Below, piece by piece: positions 1-7,275 of a stretch of 28,413 nucleotides of DNA. The translations under genes and the position numbers were made by a program. How positions within the stretch are numbered: the stretch's first letter is position 1; each line of letters starts with the position of its first letter. The notes below the pieces were generated by a model. It made no database searches and was not told the DNA's origin. It saw only the letters and a list, made by a program, of their open reading frames with translations. The DNA lies in NCBI GenBank assembly GCA_964475835.1, contig CAYYYL010000036.1:1-28413 (forward strand), written 5' to 3'. Source of the DNA: JABDCI01 sp964475835. GTDB lineage: Bacteria; Verrucomicrobiota; Verrucomicrobiia; JABWAM01.

Positions 1-207
1 CGCCCACCGCATGTGATCGTCCAGTCCTGAGGCCCTCGCGGTGATCCCTCCCACATTCAAATAGAGATCAGGGGCGCCTTCCGCGATCTTTCGTGTCTGG
101 CTGCCAAGCACCCCGCCCGCGTTCAGAATCGCGTGCAACATCGCCAGATCCTCCGATCCCGCGGTGCAGAGATGCTTGCCATTCACGGTGACTCGAAACG
201 CGATCAT
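1..207 (-). CDS. Conserved hypothetical protein, 3' end cut by window edge
   Basis: An open frame begins with ATG at 207 and runs off the left edge with no stop, giving 69 residues. It opens MIAFRVTVNGKHLCTAG and continues with an acidic/hydrophobic stretch and a DLYLNVGG segment. The RVTVNG-x-x-LCTAG opening resembles a group of uncharacterised bacterial proteins I recall only vaguely; no catalytic motif is visible and I do not assign a function. There is no clear Shine-Dalgarno ahead of the ATG, which is common in this window. The gene points away from lysS, so the 320-base gap between them must hold the start signals of both. Confidence 0.6.
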   Translation of the reverse strand, partial: MIAFRVTVNGKHLCTAGSEDLAMLHAILNAGGVLGSQTRKIAEGAPDLYLNVGGITARASGLDDHMRWA

Positions 208-260
208 GGAATCATAAGAACCATAATCCCGGACGAATTTAAAGGTTATTGCGAATCACC

Positions 261-441
261 AAACCTCCCCTAACCCCTCCTTGGCAGGAGGGGAATCTAA
301 AAGATCCTTCTTCGCTTCTGCTCCTCAGGATGACACCAGAGAATGATCTTAAGAACTGAGCGACTCCCACCCAAACTTGTCATCCCGAGCGAAGTCGAGG
401 GATCTCTTCCCCTCCTGCAAAGGAGGGGTTAGGGGAGGTTT
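261..441. repeat. Nested inverted repeat (REP/MITE-like palindrome) between divergent genes
   Basis: Two 35-base outer arms at 261-295 and 407-441 are reverse complements at 34 of 35 positions; the one mismatch is base 283 against 419. Each arm is itself a hairpin: CCCCTCC is followed within a few bases by GGAGGGG. Inside lies a looser inverted pair, 301-335 (ends CAGGATGACA) and 378-405 (begins TGTCATCCCGAG). The rest of the 208-527 gap holds no gene I can support; a 121-residue frame at 377-742 starts inside the right arm and overlaps lysS out of frame. Such TGTCATCC...GAGGGATC and CCTCCCCTAACCCCTCC blocks recur in many bacterial genomes as non-coding repeats. The copy could fold into a long cruciform or hairpin in the lysS leader. 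Confidence 0.8.
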
Positions 442-527
442 CTTCAGTCGCTCTCCTCAACCTTTGACAGCCGCTTTTTCTTGCCTGACCCGTCTGAAAC
501 TTCCATTCTCACACCTCACCATCTCCT

Positions 528-2024
528 ATGGAAGAGACCCACGATTTGATTGCTCTGCGAAAAGAAAAGCTGGAGAGGCTTCGCACCCAGGGCATCGACC
601 CTTACAAAAACGAATTTCGTCCGACGGAAAACGTCATCACCATCCGGGCCAATCCCACGGAAGGCCGCGTTGTGAAAGTTGCGGGACGCATGACGGCCCA
701 CCGGGACATGGGCAAGAGCCTTTTCTTCGATGTGCGCGATGAGACGGATCGCATTCAGGTCTATGGACAGAAAAATGCGCTCGGGGATGCGTTGTTCGAT
801 ACCCTTAAAAATCTCGATCTGGGTGATATCCTCGGAGTTGAGGGTGAGCTGTTCGTCACGAAAACCGGCGAACTTTCGATCAAACTCAAAACCTTCACCC
901 TTCTGGCCAAGGCCCTCCGTCCGCCACCTGAAAAATGGCACGGCCTGCAGGACGTGGAAACCCGATACCGGCAGCGCTATCTCGATTTGATCTCCAATCA
1001 GGAGGTCCGCGATATTTTCCGAAACCGCAGCCGCATCGTGCTGGAGATCCGGAACTTTCTCAACTCCCGCGGCTTCATGGAGGTGGAAACCCCCATGATG
1101 CAGAGCATCGCCGGGGGCGCCGCCGCGAAACCGTTTGTCACCCGGCATGAGGCGCTGGGATGCGAACTTTTTCTCCGGATTGCCCCCGAACTTTATCTCA
1201 AACGTCTGCTCGTCGGGGGCTATGAGAAAATATATGAGGTGAACCGTAACTTCCGCAACGAGGGCATCTCCCGGCGCCACAATCCCGAATTCACAATGCT
1301 TGAAGTGTACGAGGCCTATGGAAATTTTCACTCCATGATGGATCTCGTGGAGGAGATGATTCCCTCGATTGCGCGGAAAGTTTTCGGCACCCTCGACATC
1401 AAGCATGTGGTTGCCCACGGTGCCCCCGAGAAGGTGATTCATCTTGAGCCACCCTGGGAGCGAAAAACCTACGCGGAACTGCTCGACAACGCGGTGGCCC
1501 CCGGATTCCTGCAGTGGCCGGTGGAGAAAAAGAAGGAAAAGGCGTTGCAACTGGGAATCAAGGACGTTGCCGATCTGGAGGACTACGAGGTGGCGAATCA
1601 GATTTTCGAAAAAATCATCCAACCCGCCTTGATCCAACCCATCTTTGTCACCCATCTGCCGAAGGAACTTGTGCCTCTGGCCAAAGCCAGCAAAGACGAT
1701 CCCTCAACCGTGGATGTCTTCGAGCTTTGCATCAACGGACAGGAGATTGCTCCGGGATACAGTGAGCAGAATGATCCCGTTGAGCAGCGCGAGCGGCTCG
1801 TCTCCCAGGTGGGCGAAGAGATCCAGAATCTGGATGAGGATTTTCTCACCGCCCTGGAACATGGAATGCCTCCGGCGGGGGGCATGGGCATCGGCATCGA
1901 CCGTCTGATCATGATGCTCACCGGTGCCGAAAGCATCCGGGACGTGATTCTTTTCCCGCAACTGAAGCCTCGCGAAACCAGCCCCGCACTCCCTCCCGTC
2001 ACCATTCCGGAACCGAAACTTTAA
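528..2024 (+). CDS. lysS: Lysyl-tRNA synthetase, class II
   Basis: The 498-residue product charges tRNA-Lys with lysine using ATP, in the cytoplasm. The N-terminal OB-fold anticodon-binding domain spans roughly residues 45-130 (VAGRMTAHRDMGKSLFFDVR region). The class II catalytic core follows: motif 1 around 178-190 (GFMEVETPMM), motif 2 around 242-258 (FRNEGISRRHNPEFTML) and motif 3 at 452-460 (GMGIGIDRL), followed by the usual RDVILFPQLKP end. Length matches bacterial LysS (about 490-510). The ATG at 528 places the RKEKLERLRTQGIDPY segment where LysS normally begins; no strong Shine-Dalgarno precedes it. A short proline-rich tail (ALPPVTIPEPKL) lies beyond the core. The gene appears monocistronic, with a palindrome on each side. 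Confidence 0.97.
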   Translation: MEETHDLIALRKEKLERLRTQGIDPYKNEFRPTENVITIRANPTEGRVVKVAGRMTAHRDMGKSLFFDVRDETDRIQVYGQKNALGDALFDTLKNLDLGDILGVEGELFVTKTGELSIKLKTFTLLAKALRPPPEKWHGLQDVETRYRQRYLDLISNQEVRDIFRNRSRIVLEIRNFLNSRGFMEVETPMMQSIAGGAAAKPFVTRHEALGCELFLRIAPELYLKRLLVGGYEKIYEVNRNFRNEGISRRHNPEFTMLEVYEAYGNFHSMMDLVEEMIPSIARKVFGTLDIKHVVAHGAPEKVIHLEPPWERKTYAELLDNAVAPGFLQWPVEKKKEKALQLGIKDVADLEDYEVANQIFEKIIQPALIQPIFVTHLPKELVPLAKASKDDPSTVDVFELCINGQEIAPGYSEQNDPVEQRERLVSQVGEEIQNLDEDFLTALEHGMPPAGGMGIGIDRLIMMLTGAESIRDVILFPQLKPRETSPALPPVTIPEPKL

Positions 2025-2049
2025 AACAGTCCCCTGGGCCCCTGAATTT

Positions 2050-2091
2050 CCGCAGAGACGAGCAGCAAGATATTGCTTCGCGCCTCCGCGG
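2050..2091. repeat. Imperfect palindrome downstream of lysS
   Basis: Two 19-base arms, 2050-2068 and 2073-2091, flank a GATA loop and pair at 15 of 19 positions. It begins 26 bases after the lysS stop. Two of the four mismatches are A opposite C on the plus strand, so they become U-G wobbles in a minus-strand transcript, which would fold better. There is no T-run after it (GTTTATT follows), so it is a poor intrinsic terminator. The GCAGAGACG / CGCCTCCGCGG flavour resembles dispersed intergenic palindromes seen in many genomes. The remaining intergenic DNA to 2176 shows nothing else. Confidence 0.6.
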
Positions 2092-2176
2092 TTTATTCCC
2101 GTTCCAATCCAATGCCGCTTGATGATAAAGAGGAGAGGATTGCTTTTTTTGTGATTCCGGCTCAACAATCCTCATC

Positions 2177-2863
2177 ATGGCTGATGTGTCCTCCAAGCCT
2201 CCTACGATTAACGAACGGGAGTACTACACCGCGATGTCCCACTTCTACCGGGGCGAAATCAGTCGGATCATGATCTGGAGGCAACGACTCGATACCACCT
2301 CCAACTGGGCGGTGGTTACCTCAACCGGTGTCATCACCTTTGCCCTGGGCCACCCCGAGATCACTCATTTTGTCTTTATGATCGGCAATGTGCTGGTCTT
2401 TCTGCTCCTCATCATCGAAGGAAGACGTTACCGGTATTACGATGCCTTCAGTGCCCGGGTGCGCATGCTGGAAGCGCACTTTCTTGTGCCGGTCGTCATG
2501 CGTTCCACGGGAATGCTCGAGGGGGACTGGCGTCGCATGCTCGCCGAGGATCTCATTTTGCCGGAATTCAAAATCGGAGTCCGTGAGTCCGTTTCGTACC
2601 GGTTGAAGCAGAATTACATCTGGATTCTGGGGGTGATGCAATTCGCCTGGGCTACGAAGGTTTGCCTGCACAGCGGCCCCATTCATTCCCTGGGCGATTT
2701 TCTACGGGCCCTGCAAAGCCAGCAAATCCTCGCCCCATGGATTTTTTGGATCCTGTTGATTGGGTTTTACAGCATGCTGATCGCCCTGGTTTTCTACTCC
2801 CCCAGAAACCGCCGTGTCTCAGGGGAAATGAACAGGCGTTCGCGTCCCCACTGGAATATCTAG
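2177..2863 (+). CDS. DUF2270 family integral membrane protein
   Basis: A 228-residue membrane protein of unknown function. The DUF2270 hallmarks are clear: YRGE (24-27), then WRQRLDTTSNWAV (34-46), the first membrane segment to about 59, a second at about 65-82, and the RRYRYYDAFSARVRMLE block after it. A hydrophilic middle (GDWRRMLAEDLILPEF) is followed by two more hydrophobic segments at about 146-163 and 184-207, so four membrane spans are likely with short basic ends. The ATG at 2177 has no evident Shine-Dalgarno. It is convergent with the ABC ATPase downstream, only 37 bases apart. No biochemical role is established for this family as far as I know. Confidence 0.88.
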   Translation: MADVSSKPPTINEREYYTAMSHFYRGEISRIMIWRQRLDTTSNWAVVTSTGVITFALGHPEITHFVFMIGNVLVFLLLIIEGRRYRYYDAFSARVRMLEAHFLVPVVMRSTGMLEGDWRRMLAEDLILPEFKIGVRESVSYRLKQNYIWILGVMQFAWATKVCLHSGPIHSLGDFLRALQSQQILAPWIFWILLIGFYSMLIALVFYSPRNRRVSGEMNRRSRPHWNI

Positions 2864-2900
2864 ACGGTTGCGGCGGAACGCATGGGTGCCCCTGAGGGAG

Positions 2901-3590
2901 TCAGCTTCCCACGATTTCCCCATCGTGCATCGTGATCGTGCGCTGTGCGGAACGGGAAACCTCCTGGGAATGGGTCACGAGGACCATGGTGGTTTGATGG
3001 GCCCGGTGAAGATCCCGCAAAAGGGAAAGAATGGTCTCCGAGGTGGCGGAGTCGAGATTGCCCGTCGGTTCATCGGCGAGCAACACCCGCGGTCGGTGCA
3101 CCAGGGCCCGAACGATCGCGACACGCTGCTGCTCCCCACCAGAGAGTTCCTGTGGAAAGCGATCCGCCTTCCCCTTCAATCCCACTTCCTCGAGGAGGAT
3201 GTTTCCCCGATGTTCCGCCTCGGCGACAGGAACGTTCAACAAACGAAGAGGCAGGCAGACGTTCTCCATGACGGTGAGTTGCGGGAGAAGGTTGAAAAAT
3301 TGAAATACCACGCCCACATGCTGGCGTCGGAACAGACTCAGGGCTTTTTCATCCATGCGATGAATCGCAAATTGATCGATCCAGACCTCCCCCTCGGTGG
3401 GATGATCGAGCCCCCCCAGCAGATGGAGCAATGTGCTCTTGCCACAACCACTGGGGCCCATGACCGCCAGAAACTCATTCTCCCGGATGTCGATCGAGAC
3501 CGATCGCAGGGCCTGGACAAGCTCTCCCTTTTCGCTTTTGGAAGAGCGGGGCATGGTGTAGTTCTTGGAAACCGAGGCGAGACGGATCAC
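2901..3590 (-). CDS. ABC transporter ATP-binding protein, LolD/MacB type
   Basis: A nucleotide-binding subunit that hydrolyses ATP to drive a FtsX/LolCE/MacB-type permease, usually in lipoprotein release or peptide export. Numbering from GTG at 3590 (229 residues): Walker A GPSGCGKS (45-52), Q-loop Gln97, signature LSGGEQQ (149-155), Walker B VLLADEP (169-175) followed by TGNLD, and switch His207. The TGNLDS block and total length fit LolD/MacB/FtsE. The frame is open up to 3803, but that extension would overlap the divergent aminotransferase start at 3696 and has no family similarity, so I chose the GTG just before IRLASVSKNY. No permease gene lies beside it, so its partner must be elsewhere. 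Confidence 0.9.
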   Translation of the reverse strand: MIRLASVSKNYTMPRSSKSEKGELVQALRSVSIDIRENEFLAVMGPSGCGKSTLLHLLGGLDHPTEGEVWIDQFAIHRMDEKALSLFRRQHVGVVFQFFNLLPQLTVMENVCLPLRLLNVPVAEAEHRGNILLEEVGLKGKADRFPQELSGGEQQRVAIVRALVHRPRVLLADEPTGNLDSATSETILSLLRDLHRAHQTTMVLVTHSQEVSRSAQRTITMHDGEIVGS

Positions 3591-3695
3591 ACATCCAGAA
3601 TATCCCGTTTTTCCGATCAACCAAGAACTTTCAACCCAACCCGACCATCCGTGTCCCTCTGAGTAAATCCGCCGCTTCACCCCCAGCAGGCATCC

Positions 3696-4841
3696 ATGAA
3701 GATCCAGGAACTCCATCAAAACGAAGCTGCACGACAGGAGGCGTTTCCTGTTTGCAAGGAATCCACCTTCCTCGCACACGCCGGGGTCTGTCCCATTCCC
3801 CAAGCCGTGGTCACGGCCATGACGGATTACACGAATCGCTGCGTCACCGGCGATCAGGAGACGGTCTTCCCCTCAGGGAAATTGATCGAAACCCGGAGGC
3901 TTGCAGCCCAGACGCTTCATTGCGACATGGAGGAAATCGCTCTCATTGGTCCCACTTCGATCGGACTTTCTCTCGTCGCCAACGGCATCGACTGGAGTCC
4001 TGGCGACAACGTGGTTTTCTACGCCGAGGACTATCCTTCCAACGCCGTCCCCTGGATGGCTTTGGAGCAATTCGGCGTCGAGGCCCGGGAGGTGAAACCA
4101 CAACATCTGGGCGCCGTAACGGTGGCTGATCTTGAACGCCTTGTGGACTCACGCACTCGCCTGGTGGCTCTCGCCTCGGCGCATTTTATTTCGGGACATC
4201 GCCTCGATGTGAACGCCATTGGGGCGTTTGTTCATTCCCACCGAGCCCTTTTCTGTGTGGACGGCATCCAGACGATTGGGGCCCTCAACACCCCGCTTGC
4301 CCACGTGGATTTCATGGCCGCCGATGCCCACAAATGGCTTCTCGGCCCCTGCGCCGCCGGAATATTTTACGCCCGCCGCGAGGCCCAGGCCCACCTGCGC
4401 CCCACTTTGCTCGGATGGAACAACGTCCTCTGTCCCGGCTATGTCACACCGAGACAGGTTGAGTTTCCAAAACACGCCGGACGTTACGAGGCGGGATCCC
4501 CCAATCTCATCGGCATCCTGGGACTCCATGCGTGCTTTTCCATGATCCAGGAGCTTGGTTCGAAGGAAATCGAAGCCACCGTTCTCAGTCATACTCGCTT
4601 CCTTCGTTCCGAACTTCGAAAGAAGGGGTACGTGCTTGCCGGAAAATCCGACGACTCCATCTCCGGCATCACCTCCTTCCACCCCACCCAGGGAGACATT
4701 CATGGCCTTCACCAGCAACTGATGAAAGCGCGGATCGTCAGCTCCCTTCGACAGACCCGGGACGGCCAGCACTGGATTCGACTTTCCCCTCATTTTTATA
4801 ACACTCGGACCGAATTGGAGACCGTTTTGAACCACCTTTAA
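3696..4841 (+). CDS. PLP-dependent aminotransferase, class V (cysteine desulfurase-like fold)
   Basis: A 381-residue fold-type I PLP enzyme. The Schiff-base lysine is K213 in AADAHKWLLGP; D189 in CVDGIQ should contact the pyridine nitrogen, and H163 in SAHFISG lies in the usual cofactor pocket. The N-terminal FLAHAGVCPIP is a variant of the substrate-binding YLNxAGxxP segment. RYEAGSPNLIGILGL near 272-286 matches the conserved E-x-G-[ST]-P-N region. I see no reactive Cys loop typical of IscS/SufS, so sulfur transfer is not indicated; a kynureninase-like or isopenicillin-epimerase-like relative is possible and the substrate is unknown. It is divergent from the LolD-like ATPase, with about 105 bases between the chosen starts, and stands alone. 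Confidence 0.88.
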   Translation: MKIQELHQNEAARQEAFPVCKESTFLAHAGVCPIPQAVVTAMTDYTNRCVTGDQETVFPSGKLIETRRLAAQTLHCDMEEIALIGPTSIGLSLVANGIDWSPGDNVVFYAEDYPSNAVPWMALEQFGVEAREVKPQHLGAVTVADLERLVDSRTRLVALASAHFISGHRLDVNAIGAFVHSHRALFCVDGIQTIGALNTPLAHVDFMAADAHKWLLGPCAAGIFYARREAQAHLRPTLLGWNNVLCPGYVTPRQVEFPKHAGRYEAGSPNLIGILGLHACFSMIQELGSKEIEATVLSHTRFLRSELRKKGYVLAGKSDDSISGITSFHPTQGDIHGLHQQLMKARIVSSLRQTRDGQHWIRLSPHFYNTRTELETVLNHL

Positions 4842-4923
4842 AAAGTCCTAATTCGTTCTTCCTCAATAAGATGCGTCATGTTATAGTCGAGTTTGGGATA
4901 GGGATTTCCCAAAAAGGAGCATT

Positions 4924-5220
4924 ATGAAGAAAAGCGCTTCCAAAGCATCGGTACGTGAAAAGAAGATTCGTCTGGAACTGTCTCAGCCCCATGCCAACGA
5001 GGTCTTTGTAGCCGGGACCTTCAACAATTGGCAGGCCCATCAGAATCCATTGACCCGTTTGGGAAATGGAAAATGGGCGATCGACCTAGCCCTGGCCCCA
5101 GGACGATATGAGTATCGATTTGTGGTGAACGGGGAATGGATCAACGATCCTCAGGCCAAAGAGACGGCTCCCAACGATTTCGGGACACAGAACGCCGTGT
5201 TGCTCGTCAATCCCCAATAA
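4924..5220 (+). CDS. Stand-alone glycogen-binding (CBM48/AMPK-beta-like) domain protein
   Basis: A 98-residue protein that is almost entirely one carbohydrate-binding module. After a lysine-rich start (MKKSASKASVREKK) comes the early-set fold: VFVAGTFNNWQ (28-38) carries the conserved tryptophan, then NPLTRLGNGKWAIDL and the YEYRFVVNGEWINDP segment (62-76) typical of CBM48/AMPK1_CBM. No catalytic domain is attached. A good Shine-Dalgarno, AAGGAG at 4914-4919, lies four bases before the ATG, which is stronger than most in this window. Its 3' end overlaps the convergent GT9 gene by 14 bases. A role in binding glycogen or another alpha-glucan is inferred from the fold only. Confidence 0.9.
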   Translation: MKKSASKASVREKKIRLELSQPHANEVFVAGTFNNWQAHQNPLTRLGNGKWAIDLALAPGRYEYRFVVNGEWINDPQAKETAPNDFGTQNAVLLVNPQ

Positions 5221-6319
5221 GCTGCGTCGCGAGGGAAACGCAAACCGCTGCAAAGACCGAATCAACTTCGATCGCAGGAAGGCCGTCCGGGTGGGTCAGA
5301 ATCTTGTGTTGATCCCCCACCGGCCGCCACCGCTGTGCCCCCTTTCCGAAAATCGATACCACCCGCCTTCCCGATGCCGCAGCCAGATGCATCGGACCGC
5401 TGTCGTTGCCCACGCAAACCGCAGCCGATTGACTCAAAGCCATTAATTCACCCAGGGTGGGTGCGATGATGATCCGGCTTCGTTCGGGATCCACCCCTCG
5501 CGCCAGCTCTTGAGTCCAGGATTCCTCACCCGGTCCGCAAACGAGCATCACCCCGACATCCGTTTCGCAAACGAGACGATGGATGAGCGCAGCGTAGCGC
5601 TCCCGGGGCCAGCGCTTGTGCTCCAGACGGGATCCCGGATGAATCAGAACGCGTCGCCCACAGAGGGGCCATCCCTTCGTCAAACGATCCGCTGAAGCGG
5701 TTTCCCCCGTTGTGGGCCACAATCGCGGACCTTCCTCCCTCGGACCAAATCCCAGGAGCTTCAACGGCTCGAAGTAGAAATCCGCCATGGACCGCCCGTC
5801 CAGGGAGCGTTCCGGTGCCTGGACCGTTGTTGAACAAGTCAGGGAAAGCAGTCGGGGACGTCCGTACTCTTCAATTCCAATCGTGGTCGCCGCCCCGGAA
5901 AGAAATGCCCAGAGCATGCTGGAACGATCCCATGAAAGATTGAGAAACAGATCCCACTTCCCCTTACGAAGCCTCCGTAACACACGAAAAAACTCCATAG
6001 GCGCTCGCCAGGAACTCATGCTGGCACCCGAGTAGCCGATCACCTCATCGACCACGGAATGCCCCTCCAGGAGGCCCCGCCACTCCTCGCGAACAAGCCA
6101 GCCGATCCGGATGTCGGGCCTTTGACGTTTCAAAGCCTGCGCCACTGGGAGGCTGAGGATCACATCGCCAAGGAAAAACGACCGATGAATCAACACCCGG
6201 GAGGGAAGGTGATCCTTCCTGGGAAGGATGGGGGGGCCCATCCAAAAATCTTTGACTCGGCGCAATCCGCGCAACATCCCCCGCCCGCGAGCCCGTCTCC
6301 ATTCACGTAACATTCCCAT
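5207..6319 (-). CDS. Glycosyltransferase family 9 (ADP-heptose:LPS heptosyltransferase-like)
   Basis: A GT-B enzyme expected to transfer heptose or a related sugar to lipid A core on the cytoplasmic face of the inner membrane. Numbering from ATG at 6319 (370 residues): the acceptor-side loop FLGDVILSLPVAQAL around 49-63, donor-binding HPGSRLEHKRWP at 227-238, and GNDSGPMHLAAA at 304-315, which is the hallmark GT9 motif. The frame is open to an ATG at 6400, but that start overlaps the divergent mqnP start codon and leaves no promoter space; starts at 6319 or 6313 are more credible though neither has a good ribosome site. The basic N-terminus (REWRRARGRGMLRGLRR) could sit on the membrane. It suggests a Gram-negative envelope. 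Confidence 0.88.
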   Translation of the reverse strand: MGMLREWRRARGRGMLRGLRRVKDFWMGPPILPRKDHLPSRVLIHRSFFLGDVILSLPVAQALKRQRPDIRIGWLVREEWRGLLEGHSVVDEVIGYSGASMSSWRAPMEFFRVLRRLRKGKWDLFLNLSWDRSSMLWAFLSGAATTIGIEEYGRPRLLSLTCSTTVQAPERSLDGRSMADFYFEPLKLLGFGPREEGPRLWPTTGETASADRLTKGWPLCGRRVLIHPGSRLEHKRWPRERYAALIHRLVCETDVGVMLVCGPGEESWTQELARGVDPERSRIIIAPTLGELMALSQSAAVCVGNDSGPMHLAAASGRRVVSIFGKGAQRWRPVGDQHKILTHPDGLPAIEVDSVFAAVCVSLATQLIGD

Positions 6320-6398
6320 GCATCGGCGATGGAAGCACCCCGCAGACACGTCATCAAGCTCGCAGGAAACCTTCTGACACTGTAATATCGGGGCCTCC

Positions 6399-7268
6399 AT
6401 GAGATTTGCCGCCGAATTGCGTCACCTTCCGGATTTCGTCAAAATATCCCATTCCGTCTTTGCACTTCCCTTTGCGCTTGCATCCTTGATCCTCGCCTCC
6501 GATGGCTGGCCCGGTGGACGCCCCCTTCTTCTTGTCATCGCTGCCGTGGTGACGGCCCGGTTGGCGGCCATGACCTTTAACCGGATCGCCGATCGCAAAT
6601 GGGACGCTCTCAACCCCAGAACCCAGGAACGGCATCTGCCGACGGGGAAGATTTCGTTACCCACCGCATGGCTCGTCCTCCTGTGGACCACCGCAGCCTT
6701 TATTTTCATCGCCGGGTTGATCAATCACCTTGCCTTCATTCTCTCGCCCGTGGCCCTTGCATTTGTCCTCGGGTACTCCTTCACCAAACGCTTCACGTCC
6801 TTCAGCCACTTTGTCCTCGGAGCCGCGCTTGGCATCGCCCCTTTGGGGGCATGGGTTGCGGCTCGCGGAGAACTCGCCTCCACCACCCCATGGCTTCTCG
6901 CCTTATCCGTGCTCTGCTGGGTCGCGGGATTCGATATCATCTACGCTCTGCAGGACGAAGGATTCGATCGAACCCAGCAGTTGCATTCCATGGTCGTGCG
7001 ACTCGGCCCCGCAGCCGCCCTCCGACTTGTGCGACTCCTACACCTGATCATGTGGTTCCTCCTTTTCGCGATTCGATGGGTGACCCCCACAACCTGGGCC
7101 TATGATGCCGGCTGCGGTTTGATCGCCGGCTTTCTCCTATGGGAGCACTGGTTGATGTGCCGCTCGAATCCTGATGGCCTTCAAAAGGCCTTCTTCCATG
7201 CCAATGCGCTGGTGAGTTTTGCCTACCTCGTCACGGTTGTCTTGAACGCGTTTTTCCGAGTAGAATGA
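6399..7268 (+). CDS. mqnP: UbiA-family prenyltransferase, menaquinone futalosine pathway
   Basis: A 289-residue membrane enzyme that should attach the polyprenyl chain to 1,4-dihydroxy-6-naphthoate. The two aspartate-rich motifs of UbiA proteins are present: N61-R-I-A-D65-R-K-W-D69 followed by ALNPRT, and D179-IIYALQD186-EGFD190. The hydrophobic segments fit a multi-span prenyltransferase of about nine helices. I favour MqnP over UbiA because its stop lies seven bases before mqnE, a common pairing. It could still be annotated as 4-hydroxybenzoate octaprenyltransferase by homology alone. The ATG at 6399 has no obvious ribosome site; the stop is TGA at 7266-7268. Confidence 0.88.
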   Translation: MRFAAELRHLPDFVKISHSVFALPFALASLILASDGWPGGRPLLLVIAAVVTARLAAMTFNRIADRKWDALNPRTQERHLPTGKISLPTAWLVLLWTTAAFIFIAGLINHLAFILSPVALAFVLGYSFTKRFTSFSHFVLGAALGIAPLGAWVAARGELASTTPWLLALSVLCWVAGFDIIYALQDEGFDRTQQLHSMVVRLGPAAALRLVRLLHLIMWFLLFAIRWVTPTTWAYDAGCGLIAGFLLWEHWLMCRSNPDGLQKAFFHANALVSFAYLVTVVLNAFFRVE

Positions 7269-7275
7269 CCCTCTG

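Noticed and set aside
261..441. CRISPR array
   Set aside because: The repeats are inverted, only two per class, with no regular spacers and no cas genes.
208..527. A small gene or tRNA in the gap ahead of lysS
   Set aside because: The only open frame (377-742) starts in the repeat and runs into lysS out of frame; no cloverleaf is visible.
516..1655. Long minus-strand open frame (379 residues) opposite lysS
   Set aside because: It lies wholly within a well-supported lysS, has no recognisable domain and is typical of antisense open frames in G/C-rich coding DNA.
2864..2900. Bidirectional terminator between DUF2270 and the ABC ATPase
   Set aside because: No stem followed by a T-run on either strand in these 37 bases.
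3591..3803. N-terminal extension of the LolD-like ATPase to ATG 3803
   Set aside because: Extra residues have no similarity to ABC ATPases and would overlap the divergent aminotransferase start.
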